A DNA stretch of 64,000 nt, taken from positions 3,970,927 through 4,034,926 of the forward strand of contig KK106981.1 in assembly GCA_000611775.1 (NCBI GenBank). The letters are read 5' to 3'. This DNA comes from Umbilicaria muhlenbergii (Eukaryota; Ascomycota; Lecanoromycetes; Umbilicariales; Umbilicariaceae). Below are positions 1 to 11,267 of the stretch, piece by piece. The stretch's first letter is position 1. Each line of letters opens with the position of its first letter. The notes beneath the pieces are model-generated. The model saw only the letters and a program-made list of their open reading frames with translations. It did no database searches and was not told the origin of the DNA. The translations under genes were made by a program, and so were the position numbers.

Positions 1-752
1 CAATGCAAGTTCAAGATAAAATCAACAATGCATTGAAAAATGCAAAAATTGCAAAGGTGCTAGTAGCAACAGTGACTATTTCTAGGTCACAAAATAGCAT
101 AATCCTCACTGCAGTAGAAGAAAGCAGCGCAGAAGAGTTATTACAACATAGAAATATCTGAGAGCCGGAATTAAACCTGAACTTAGTTCACGTTCAAAAA
201 GACCAGAAATGATACAAGATAATTCTACATGAATTATTCACAGAGATTTTTGACAATGCGGAGGGAATGCAATTGCTAAAAAATGAGATTGAGATCTTCA
301 ATAAAGGTCTAAAATTGGTGTGCAAACCAAGCTGAATGTCTACAGCAGAGAGTAGAAAATCCAAAAGGCATTCATCTGCAGTCATTGCCTTTGCAAGCAG
401 CCAAGAGGCTGAAAAAGCCTTGAGAACTAGGTTAATAATGGCTGAAAATTCACTACATACCGCGGAATACACAGACTGCAAACTGTATGAGCAATGCATC
501 AAATGTCAAGGATTTGACCACACATAGCATAAGTGCACGCATGAAGTCAAATGCCAAATATGCACTGAAAATCATTATATCAGGAAGCACACATGCTTTA
601 TTTGCAAAAAAGGACAAGAAATATGTGGTCACATAATATTAAAGTGTGCAAATTGCAAAGAAAATCACCAGGTGAATAGCAAAGACTGTGAATATTACAG
701 AGCAGTTGAACCTTATTCAGCAGACAGAGACCCTTTAGTCATGAATGAATAA
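1..752 (+). pseudogene. LINE-A ORF1 (Gag-like nucleic-acid-binding protein), 3' part
   Basis: One frame runs from the window start to the TAA at 750-752 with a few in-frame stops (TGA near 160 and 333, TAG near 526). The last 80 codons carry repeated Cys/His knuckles: a C-x2-C-x4-H-x4-C box starting near 496 followed by two to three further C-x2-C units up to about 690. This is the usual ORF1 tail of Tad-type LINEs, whose product binds the element RNA. The long upstream part is charged and helical in composition. Stops coincide with positions expected to be Trp or Arg, consistent with point decay and not with frameshifts. Confidence 0.8.
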
Positions 753-2548
753 TGTGTAGTATAAACACACAACATTCAAACACAGACCTGCAGGAATTAT
801 TTAAAATTCAGATTTTTCAACATAACTGCAATAAATCAACAAATGCTATGCAATCATGTTTAAAAGCTGCAGTGGGGAAAATAAATATTGTGTTAATTCA
901 AGAATCATGAATTGAGTCAAATTACAGTATTATTTCACACTCAGCATTTACTAGCATTATCTCAACGTCAGAACTCAGACCATGAGTTTTAACATTTATT
1001 ACAAAAGCAAACAAAGGAATAAAATGCACGCTTAGATCAGATATATCAAAGAATGCAGATTTACAAGCTTTGTTTATTTCTGCATCAAGTTTAAAAGAAA
1101 TTCTACTGTTGAATGTATATAATGAAAGGTCTCTTTAGCTTGAATTAAATACATGAACAATAAAAAGAGCATTAAGTCAAATAAGTGCAACAACTAGAAT
1201 ATTAGTTTGTGAAGACTTTAATGCACATTATGCATGATGAAATTCTACAATCACAGAGGCAAAAAATGCAGAAAGCTTACTACAATAGCTGCAAACAAAT
1301 CACTGTGATTTAGTCAATATATCAGACGTCATAACATTCATCAGACATATTGTAAACAGAAAATATTCATCAGTTCTAGATTTAACATTTGCAACAAATC
1401 AATTAATACCAGAAATAATTGATTGGCAAGTTAATGAAGAAGTGTATACTGGTTCAGATCATGAGATTATTCAGTTTTTCATAATTACTGAAAACCTTAC
1501 ACTGGTGGAAAGTTCATTCAACGCGCCGTTCAATATACAAAAAGCGGATTGAGAGAACTTTACAAAGGAATTACAGCAAAATGCAAAAGCAATAAGTTTA
1601 AATCAATCATTAAAACAAATGACTGAAAACTTAAGAGACTTAATTGCATAAACTGCAGAAAACAATATTTCTAGATGTAAATCATGCAACAAATCTAAAG
1701 TATGATGAACGGAAAACCTCATCAGGCTTAGAAAAGAAATGTCAACAGCAAGAAGACAATACAACAAGCATGATAAATCTGAAAGACAGTGAATTAAATT
1801 CACAACAAGCAGATCTGAGTACTTTCAAGTTATTAGAAATGCAAAACAAAAATCCTGAACAACATTTCTTACAGAAGCAAGTGGAAAAGATGTATTTCAA
1901 GCATATAAATACACAAAGCCACGACTTATGAAGAAAATACCACCAATACAAGATCAAAATGATAGATTATGTCAAGATTTTCAAGACAAATGTTAAGCAT
2001 TTATTACAGCAATGTATTCAAAACCTTCTACAGCTGAAATTGAGGATAATCAAGACACAATACATGTAAATTGATCAGACTTAACAGAAAATGAAGTTAA
2101 ACAAGTTATATTTACATCCTTCACAAAGAAAGCACCTGAATCAGATAATATTTTCTTTGCTATTATTCAAAAAGCATATCAGGCAATATCAGAATTAATG
2201 TTTACAATTTATAAATAATTAATTCAAGCAGGCTTTCACCTGAAATGTTGACATCAAGGCACAGGTGTTATTCTAAAAAAGTTAAAAAAGTCAGATTATT
2301 CAAAATCAAAAGCTTACAGAATAATTACATTATTAAACTGTTTAAGCAAAGTGGCAGAGAAAATCATGACAACTAGATTATCATATCTAAGTCAAGTCAC
2401 AGACTTATTAAATCAAGATTAAATCAGAGGAAGGAAACAAAGATCAGCAATTAATGCAGTATTAACTTTAACACATGATATAAAATCAGCTCAAAACAAA
2501 GGAAATGTTCTATCATGTTTATTATTAAACATCAAGAGAGCTTTTGAT

Positions 2549-3021
2549 TAGGCTGTCATTTGGGTCAGGTCAGGTCAGGTTCATGGTCAAAGACCTGACT
2601 CACAGGTTCAGCCCCTCCACGGACCTGGTATCCAGTGGCCAACCGGGTCGACCCTGAGGTACCCACATGGACACTGAACTAACTCAATGCGGCTAGAAAA
2701 AAGCTTAATTTTAAGCGAGGAACTTCAAAAAGTCGATGAGGCCACAAGGTAATGAGCTTATCAGATATCACATTGTAAGTGATTTTTTTGAGCAACACAT
2801 ATAAGTTGTAGAGCTCAATGCGCCCGTCAATTCTATGCAAAAATCATCAAAAACGGATCGCGGCGCATTGAGTTGTGTGGGTTTGAAGTTCAGGGTGGCG
2901 AACATCATTAATCAATCAACTTCATGAAAGTGTCAACTTTCAAACTCACATAACTTAATGCGCAGCGATCCGTTCTTGATGATTTTTGCATAGAATTGAC
3001 GGGCGCATTGAGCTCTACAAC
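2549..3021 (+). mobile_element. MITE Za, non-autonomous hAT-type element (right end missing)
   Basis: The left end reads TAGGCTGTCA, identical to the terminal inverted repeat of hAT element Y and of MITEs Zb and Zc. The copy stops at 3021, exactly where its internal palindrome closes, so about 200 bp including the right terminal repeat are absent. The host LINE resumes with tattagtacaa at 3022, and about 45 bp present in LINE-C at this point are lost. No open frame of its own. The outer 250 bp differ strongly from Zb/Zc, but the hairpin core is nearly identical. Confidence 0.8.
2805..3021. repeat. Conserved 217-bp hairpin core of family Z (copy a)
   Basis: The left arm starting gttgtagagctc and the right arm ending gagctctacaac are complementary for about 88 bp with a handful of mismatches, around a loop of roughly 40 bp. 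The arms keep many CpGs (for example gcgcccg and atcgcggcgc) in a region otherwise almost free of them. The same 217 bp occur at 35313-35529 and 40393-40609. Function unknown; it could fold as RNA when transcribed on either strand. Confidence 0.85.
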
Positions 3022-5263
3022 TATTAGTACAAATACAATCATGAACAAAATTCTTTCTAGAAAATAGAAAATCAGGATTAGCCTTTGATGATGAAAGACA
3101 AGAAATGCAAAATATCAAGACAGGAATTTCACAAGAATCATCAATATCCTCAATACTGTTTTTGATATATATAAGGTATTTATTCTCAAAAATCAAGGCC
3201 AAATCCTCAGATATGAAAAAACTCAGCTATATAAATGATGTGGCACTATATATTACTGAAAAATCAGCTGCAGAAAATTGTTTAAAATTATAATCTGCAG
3301 CTGAAACAGCCTTCTTATAAGCAGAAACAAACACAGTACAGTTTAATGACAGTAAATCTGAGTTAATTCACTTTGAAAAGTCAAGAAAACCTGCAGAAAA
3401 CAGTATTACACTATCAAATGACATGATGATAAAATCAGTCAAAGAAGTCAAGTGGTTAGAAGTTTGACTAGACAGAAAACTGAACTTCAAAACACATGTT
3501 TAAAAAAAAGTCTCTGCAGCAACCAGAGTAATGCACTTAATTAATAAATTAACAAATTCAGAATGAGGTCTTTCAGCTAAAAATGCAAAACAACTCTATC
3601 AAGCATGCATTACATCAATTAGTGACTACGGGTCAGAAATTTGGTGGAAAAACCAGAAAAGCTACTTAAATTAATTAGAAAAATTGCAAAACTCAGCATT
3701 ACACAAGATCTTAAAAGCTTTTAGAACTTCCCTGAGGGCTGCAATGAAAATTAAAGCAAATATTCAGTCAGTACAAGTCAGATTAGACAAAAAATGCAGG
3801 AAATATGCATTAAGAATTATAACCTTATCAGAAAATCATTGTATCAGGCAAAAAATACTCACTTTATACTCCTCAGAGTCATAAATAAGTCAAGACATAC
3901 TTATAAACTTTAAATTTTTAGACTGAAATCAAAATACACCAGGGAAAAAACACTCTACACAATTAATTAAAATACTAAACAGTATATCTACATTAATATC
4001 ATCAAGACAAGTGGAAAAGCCTATTACAGCTTAAAAACTATGACTACAAAGTAATACACAGATTGCAGATATTCAAGTTTCAGCAGAAACAAAAGAAATC
4101 ACAATTAAAAAACACTTTGCTCAAGTAAAGCAATTGATTGCATGCAAAACATCAGTCTTTTACACTGATGAGTCAAAAATCAGCGTAAAGACAACACAAA
4201 GTACAAAAGATCACATAAAAGCTGAAATTTACTGTATAAAAGATAATTATACAAGTACAAAAAGCTACTTTCTAGGTCAGTACACTGAAGTACTAGATGC
4301 AAAGCTTTATGCTATAATGCAGGTTACAAAACAAGCAATACAAAGACAGTTTTTGGGGAAAAACATCTGAATATTTACAGATAGTCAAACTGCAATACAA
4401 AAATTGCAAAAATCTGCAAATACAGAAGTTTTACAACAAATTCAGTCAAATCTGCAGGAATTATGGCAAAGTCAAAAGTTAATTCATATACACTGAATTC
4501 CTAGCCACAGTCAAATACCAGGGAATGAATTAACAGATAAAGCAGTCAAACAAGAAGCTTTAAACTCAAGAAATGCAATTATTAATGCAGACTTAAGGCA
4601 TACTTCTTTATCTTATATCAAAAAAGATATTAAGGAAATTGCCAAAGAGGAATGATTAATAAAATGACAAAATACAAATCAAGGTCAACAATAATGTACA
4701 AGACATATGCTACAAGGCCTGACCTAGTTATAAAGTCAAAAGAATTGTATAAATGTGAAAGGTTAACCTTTACAACATTTATGCAATTAAAACTAGAACA
4801 CAGCTATTTTAAATCATATCTTTGCAGATTACTTACATATGAAAACAATTAATGTCTTCAGTGTAAGATAAAACAGTCACCAGAGCATTTACTGTTAAAT
4901 TGCAGGCAGTATAGACAATAGCAGCAGGAGCTGAAACAGGAAATGCAAAAAGCAGAATTCACACAATTAACATTACAGTCACTACTTTGTACAAAGGAAG
5001 GGATTAAAAATACTTTAGTATTTTTAAAACACACAAAAATAGCTACACGGAAGTAGCTTTTAGAGGGGGTTGAGGACGGAAATCAAGAAGTAGAGTGAGA
5101 AGATATTAAAAGAAATATTTAAAAATGTGCAATTCTGACACCAATAACAGTCGCAAAAGAAATTGATAAAACAAATTAACTTGAGGTAATAAATACCTCA
5201 CATATGTAGACTACACAGTGTCATAGTCTTAGACTGCATACACTTAATGAAGAAATAAAAAAA

Positions 5264-7182
5264 AAGATCATGAGGTTATTCAGTTTTCAATAATTACTGA
5301 AAACCTTACACTAGTGAAAAGCTCATTCAACACATTATTTAACATACAAAAAGTGAATTGAAAGAACTTCACAAAGAAATTACAGCAAAATACAAAAGCA
5401 ATAAGTTTAAATCAGTCATTAAAACAAATGACTGAAAACTTAAGAGACTTAATTGCATAAACTGCAGAAGACAATATTTCTAGATGAAAATCATGCAACA
5501 AATTTAAAGTATGATGAACAGAAAACCTCATCAGGTTAAGGAAAAAAATGTCAACAGCAAGAAGACATTACAACAAGCAAGATTAATTTGAAAGACAGTG
5601 AATTAAATTCACAAAAAGCTGATCTGAGTACTTTCAAGTTATCAAAAATGTGAAACAAAAATCCTGAACAACATTTCTTACAGAAGCAAGTGGAAAAGAT
5701 GTATTTTAAATATATAAATACATTAAATCATGACTTATGAAGAAAATACCATCAATACAAAATTAAAATAATGTATTATGTCAAGATTTTCAAGACAAAT
5801 ATTGAGCATTTATTACAGCAATGTATTTAGAACCTTTTACAGCTGAAATTAAGAATAATTAAAATGCAATAAATGTAAATTGATTAAACTTAATAAAAAA
5901 TAAAGTTAAACAAGTTATTTTTACATTCTCTGCAAAAAAAGCACTTGAATCAGATGATATTTCCTTTGTTATTATTTAAAAAGCATATCAAATAATATCA
6001 GAATTAATGTTTACAATTTATAAATAATTAATTCAAGCAGGTTTTTACTCAGAATGCTGTTATCAAGACATTAATATTATTTTAAAAAAGCTGAGAAAAT
6101 CAAATTACTCACAGTCAAAAGCTTACAGAATAATTACATTATTAAACTGTTTAAGCAAAGTAACAGAGAAAATCATGACAAATAAATTATTACACTTAAG
6201 TCAAGTCACAGACTTATTAGATCAAGATTAAACAGAAGAAAGAAAGCAAAAATCTGCAATTAATGCAATATTAACCTTAACACATGATATAGAATCAGCT
6301 AAAAATTAAAGATAATATTTTATCATGTTTATTTCTGAACATCAAAGGAGCTTTTGATCATGTGTCACTACTGCAATTACTTTCAATTATGAAGAAATTG
6401 AAATTATCAGTATAAATACAATCATGAACAAAATCCTTTCTAGAAAATAAAAAATCAGGATTAACTTTTGATGATGAAAAATAAAAAATGCAAAGTATTA
6501 AAACAGGAATTTCACAAGAATCATTAATATTCTCAATACTGTTTTTGATATATATAAAGCATTTATTCTTAAAAATCAAAGCTAAATTCTCAGATATGAA
6601 AAAATTCAACTATATAAATGATGTGACATTATATATCATTGAAAAATCAGCTGCAGAGAATTGTTTAAAGTTATAATTAACAGCTGAAAACAGCATTTTC
6701 ATGAGCAAAAGAAAATGCAGTACAGTTTAATAACAGTAAATCTGAATTAATTCACTTTGAAAAGTTTAGAAAACCTGCAGAAAATAGCATTATATTATTA
6801 AATGACACAGTGATTAAATCAGTAAAAGAAGTCAAGTGATTAGAAATTTAATTAAACAGAAAACTAAATTTCAAAACACATGTTTAAAAAAAGGTTTTCA
6901 CAGCAACTAAAGTATTACACTTAATAAATAAATTAATAAAATCAGAATGAGGCCTTTCTGCTAAAAATACAAAACAACTTTATCAAGCATGTATTATATC
7001 ACTCAGTGACTATGAATCAGAAATCTGATGAAAAAACCAAAAAAGTTATGTACAGCAATTAGAAAAACTCAGCTTTACATAAGATTTTAAAAGCTTTTAG
7101 AACTTCTCTCAAAGCTGTAATAAAAATTGAAGCAAATATTCAGTCAATACAGGTCAGATTAAACAAAAAATGCAGAAAATAT
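5264..7182 (+). mobile_element. LINE-B, 5' portion of a 5'-truncated Tad1-like LINE
   Basis: It begins immediately after the poly(A) of LINE-A at a position equal to about 1459 of LINE-A (end of the endonuclease), so it is a 5'-truncated insertion into or beside the LINE-A tail. It keeps the reverse transcriptase region (including GAFD near 6350 and YINDV near 6610) and is much more decayed than A and C: for example the Trp-Trp pair at 3642-3647 of LINE-A is TGATGA here (7026-7031). It stops at 7182 where the 47.8-kb LTR element is inserted, and continues at 55003. Confidence 0.9.
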
Positions 7183-7591
7183 TATAAATGTACTATCATG
7201 AGGTAATATCTTAACTAAGGAATTATGAAGTTATATGACAATAATGACTTAAACTTATAATTGATGATTTACAATAGTATGATATTGTTAGTAGGTAGAG
7301 AATTATTGTTAAAAAAGAAAATGAGACATGTTTTAATCTCATAATATATTCTTAATGAAGCTGCTTTTGCAAAATGTTCATTACTGAATCACATCTTCAT
7401 GAGGTGTCATCAATGATGTTAACTTTTTTAATCACTTTCATAAAGTGTCAAGAGTGATGTTTACTGACTGAGCTTTCTCATGAGGTTAATTCACTAGTGA
7501 AAGTTATCTTCACAAGGTTGTGCTGTTGTTAAATATAATCTTTTTTATTTTAAATTAGCACCTGATGAGTTTTATACATTAAATGCTCACA
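7183..7591 (-). repeat. 3' LTR of Gypsy G3 / outer element (409 bp)
   Basis: On the minus strand it starts TGTGAGCATT at 7591 and ends CATTTATA at 7183, the last dinucleotide probably a decayed CA. Its first 65 bp recur at 54938-55002. A purine run AAAGAGGAGAAGCAA lies directly upstream on the minus strand, as expected of a plus-strand primer next to a 3' LTR. Confidence 0.8.
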
Positions 7592-7612
7592 TTGCTTCTC
7601 CTCTTTAAAGGC
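7592..7612 (-). other. Polypurine tract of G3
   Basis: The plus-strand pyrimidine run ttgcttctcctctttaaa is, on the coding strand, a purine run abutting the LTR start. This is the usual second-strand primer site of LTR retroelements and fixes the orientation of G3 as minus. Confidence 0.65.
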
Positions 7613-9300
7613 TCATACTCTTATGAGTATGATGATGTTCACAGTTGCAAGCCTTCACTGAGAAGCACTTCACAATACACTGATAACAGTAAAAAAAATG
7701 ACCCTGTAGATCAGAAAAAAAATTAAAATTATAAAAAAAATAAGTTGCAGAGCTCATTAAAACTCAGTGAGAAAAAAAGTCTCTCTTCACAAGATGTTTA
7801 TGAAGTTATGATTAATTTATACACTGACTCAGTGTTTATGATGATTATTGCTCATTTGTGAGCCTGTTCAGCTGTTCATGAGGTCATTTGAATTCACTTT
7901 GTTAAACATCATGAATGACTTTATGTAGATCATAAGGTCAGAGTTTTTACTGTCAACAATTTTCATAACTTCAACCCTCTCACTTCTTATTAAGTAAGTT
8001 CATGATAATGATTCTTGTGATACACTCTTGTGATGTTTATCCTCATGATGTTTATCTTCATGATACTTGCCTTCATGATGCTTATCTTCATGATGTTTAC
8101 TTTCATGATGCTTGCCTTCATAATGCTTATTTTCATGATGTTTACTTTCATGATGCTTGCCTTCATGATGTTTGTCTTCATGATGCTTGTCTTTATGATG
8201 CTTGCCTTCATGATGCTTATCTTCATGATGCTTGTCTTCATGATACTTGCTTTCATGATGCTTGCCTTCATGATGCTTACCTTCATGATGCTTGCCTTCA
8301 TGATGCTTGCCTTCATGATGCTTGCCTTCATGATGCTTGCCTTCATGATGCTTTTTCATTAACAGTGATACAGTTCATCATGTTTCACATCAGTTACATA
8401 ATTAATGTCTTCAGACAAATCATCTGTGATTTCTGTTTATTTTCTCCCTTTGTGTGAACTGCTGAGAAAGCCTCATGCAATCATACTTTTCATGAGATAA
8501 CTTTTCACAGAGAAGCTCAACTTCATGATTGCATCATCTCACAACAACTCATTCAACTCACTGATCATAAGCAAGATCATGAAGTGATGTGTAAGTGATT
8601 TTCATGATTACTTTTCATGAAAATACTTCATGACTGATCTTCATGATAATAATTATAAAAATTAAAAACATTCTTCCTCAGACCTGTGAATCATGTGTTA
8701 TTGTCATCATGAGTCACAGTTTTAATTATTTTAAGAAGTGTTTTCTCTCCCTTTATATTTTGAAGTGCATGAAGTATTATTAACACATCAGCAAGATCTG
8801 CATCTTCCTGTGTATAACTTTATAATACATTTTCATAAAGTGCTTTAATTAATTATGTTGTAGCTCTGTCTTCATCATCTTCAGCTTCATCTTTTTTTTC
8901 TGTGTTGTTTCTCTTATCATCTTCATCTTTATTTTTACCCCTGGTCAACCCTGACCCTGAGGATCACAAGAAGGCGTGCAAGATGTGTAAATAAAAAAAA
9001 CATTAAATGAGCAGAGCTCATAAAGCTGCTGTAATCACTGTTTAAACTCAACACCTCTGTGAAGATGAAAGCTCATGAACTTTGCTGAAGAGAAATACTA
9101 CTGTGATAAACTGATGATGATAAAAACATTTAAATTTTTTTAAAGGTAAATATCAGCTCCTGTGAGAGTTTATTCCTCACAGAACTTTAACTCTGAGTTG
9201 AACCTCTTCATGATATTAAGAATTAATAAGCTTTAATAAATTAAAGTCAGTATGACTCATTCCTTCATGAGTCTTCAGACTTCATGAAGTGATTTCACTT
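7613..9300 (-). other. 3' non-pol segment of G3 with an acidic frame
   Basis: Between the chromodomain relic of G3 and its 3' LTR. Besides the 15-bp tandem repeat, the minus strand around 8700-8960 reads a Lys/Asp/Glu-rich stretch (DEDDKRNN, then KKDEAEDDEDR) followed by a short hydrophobic helix-like stretch. It is in the sense orientation of G3, unlike the opposite-strand genes of G1 and G2. I do not recognise it, and no antisense cysteine cluster is visible here. Confidence 0.4.
8026..8355. repeat. 15-bp tandem repeat, about 22 units
   Basis: Consecutive 15-mers of the type cttcatgatgcttgc with scattered single-base changes; the last five units are almost identical, the first ones more varied. 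Because the unit is a multiple of three, several frames stay open; on the minus strand one frame reads repeated GKHHE/SKHHE/DKHHE pentapeptides and another MKASI/MKINI. It lies in the 3' segment of G3 beyond pol. I see no evidence that it is a real gene; it could equally be slippage of a low-complexity sequence. Confidence 0.85.
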
Positions 9301-9329
9301 TCAATCCTCTGATAACTTAATGCTTTAAT

Positions 9330-11267
9330 GAGCAGAAGAAACTTTAACCCTTTGTTTAATTTCTTCATAAACATATATCAGCATTGACTATGATTCACAG
9401 AGCCTCAGGAAAGTTTTTATAAAACTTTTTAATTAATTTCTTAAAGTTGCAGATTTTATCTGCAGGCTTTTAAGTAATCTTTAAGAATTTCTTTCACACA
9501 ATGTAATATTATAAAACAGGTTTATCCTCAGAGCTGATCATAATTCATGAGATGATTATAACTTTAATCTCTCACTCTCTTTCAGCTGAGTTCTTCATGA
9601 GGTGAAGTGATTTAAACTTTAATGTATTTTTACCTGCCTGCAGTTTATGATCATGAAGCAGATTAACATGAAACACATCATGAATATAAAGTTTTTATAA
9701 TAATTTTAACTGATAAGCAACATTCTTAATCTTTTTTATAATTTGAAAGAGTTTATAATGCTGTCAATTCAGCTTCTATGAGAATCACTTCAGAGTTATG
9801 TTTTTAATCTTTAATTAAATTAACTGTCTGACTCTATAAATCACATCAAGGTGAGATTAATTGTAATGCTTAACTTAATACTTTTAAGACTTCACAAGAG
9901 CTCTGCAGACTTTTATTTAAAATCTTATAAAAACACTTCATAAGCTGCTCAGCTTCAATGATAATTTCTTTAACTGCAGAGTACTTCATGAGTTCCTTCA
10001 CAATAAGCATATTTAATCTAAGTATGAAGTCATAAACAACCTCAAATGATGCCTTTTCAGTAGAAGAGTGTAAGCTCATGTTGTACATGAACTTAATTAA
10101 TATTAAAAGTGAGGCTCAATTGTTCTGTTGATAATTAACATAACTTTACAAGTACTGTTTCAGCATGTTATTTTGTCATTTAATCTGCTCATCAGTTTAC
10201 AGATGAAAGGCAGTGCTCAATTAATAATTAATCTTTAATATGAACATCAGGTTGACTCAGAGTCATGAGGTAAAAATAAATTCACAATTTGAAATTAAAA
10301 CTTGAGTGACTTCATGTAACTTAACAATCTCTTTAATAAAGATTTTTAAAAGTTAATCAGCAGTTCAGTCCTTCCTGACTGAAATATAATGTGTCATTTT
10401 TGAGAATTTACACATCATCATCAGTATGACATTGTACACACTCTCATAAGCATGACTCTCTGAAAGATTAATTATAAAGTTTAAAGTGAGTACCTCTCAG
10501 AGTTTCTTCAGAATAAATATGAGTTGTAATAATTTAAATTATCTTCTGTGAATGACTTTGACTCTTTGACAGATAAAGTAAGAATTATAATATTCTTGAA
10601 TTTACTTCTGCATGTTCAGTCAGTAGTACTTTGCATGTATTAAAGTAAAAGTTTTCTCTGTCATGAGGTGACTTGCAAGTAACTCATCATGATGCTTTTT
10701 AATAATCCTCAGTCATAATGACTTCACATGAGGTATATAAAGCACTGAGTTAAAGTATAAAAGATCATTTTTTCATGATCAGAGTAAATAAAAATCTGAC
10801 ATTCTTGAATTAACTTCATGAGCAGTGATTTATTTCAGCATATACTTTATGAGAGGATCAATCTGCAAGAATTTAAGTAATATTTTCATGAGAGAAGTGT
10901 TAACTTCCTCATAAGATTTTTCATTTAAAACAGCCTCAGAGGCCTGTTTCTGTTGATTTCATTATCAGGAACTCATTATGTCTGCAATTAATATCTCATG
11001 AAAATGTACCTTTTAAGTTAATAAATCATCTTTAAACTTAATTAAAATTAAAGTTATTATCAGGAACAGTATCTGTTGTAATATTAAAGTATTCTTAATC
11101 TGATTCTTTTATTTTACTTCACATTGATGATCAAGTCTTCATAAAGAGTTGTTAATAAAATTTAAATTTCCCTTTTGATAAGTGATAACAAAATCATAAG
11201 CTGATAAAGTCAACACTCATTAAACTTGTCTTTATGAGAGCTTATGAGTAGTTATAAAGCTTCACAA
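9330..11267 (-). pseudogene. G3 pol, integrase and chromodomain-like end
   Basis: Minus-strand relic. At 9870-10088 the integrase core's late segment is readable (YNMSLHSSTEKASFEVVY), the usual NSxHSSTGxSPFExVYG signature before the C-terminal domain. At about 9380-9500 a phrase close to KKFYKNFPEA fits the end of a Gypsy chromodomain. The frame is cut at 11267 by foldback element Xa; the upstream half continues at 12387. Multiple stops, mostly TGA. Confidence 0.75.

Larger units (their letters stand above)
793..5056 (+). pseudogene. LINE-A ORF2: endonuclease, reverse transcriptase, RNase H (interrupted)
   Basis: Seen in order: endonuclease/exonuclease/phosphatase domain about 800-1490 with the motifs IVLIQES, LNVYN, EDFNAH and a final SDH; reverse transcriptase from about 2090 with a KAPESDN segment, an INAV-LTLTHDI block and LLLNIKRAFD, where MITE Za cuts in at 2549; the frame resumes at 3022 with the YINDV form of the YxDD box near 3226-3240; RNase H about 4150-4560 with FYTDES, FTDSQ and an IPSH motif; and a C-terminal C-x2-C-x7-H-x4-C finger near 4855-4912. 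The stop is TAG at 5054-5056. Most internal stops are TGA at conserved Trp positions. The catalytic Asp of the YxDD box appears changed to Asn in the first D position. Confidence 0.88.
1..5263 (+). mobile_element. LINE-A, Tad1-like non-LTR retrotransposon (5' end outside window)
   Basis: Two relic open frames on the plus strand followed by an A-rich tail (about 5251-5263). ORF1 has retroviral-type zinc knuckles; ORF2 has an apurinic endonuclease, reverse transcriptase, RNase H and a C-terminal CCHC-like finger, which is the order seen in Tad1-clade fungal LINEs. The element is entered at base 1, so its 5' end is missing. MITE Za is inserted at 2549 in the reverse transcriptase and removed about 45 bp of the LINE. 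LINE-C (41017-44611) is a second copy of the same family at high identity, and LINE-B is a more decayed one. In-frame TGA and a few TAA/TAG codons make it dead. Confidence 0.93.

Noticed and set aside
1644-1931. 95-codon plus-strand frame and opposite 66- and 71-codon frames in LINE-A
   Set aside because: They are out-of-frame shadows of ORF2 between endonuclease and reverse transcriptase.
7990-8360. CRISPR-like array
   Set aside because: The units are contiguous without spacers and the genome is eukaryotic in character.
8000-8457. Several overlapping open frames in the 15-bp array taken as genes
   Set aside because: Any stop-free 15-mer repeat keeps multiple frames open; codon content is fixed by the repeat, and no flanking gene structure is visible.
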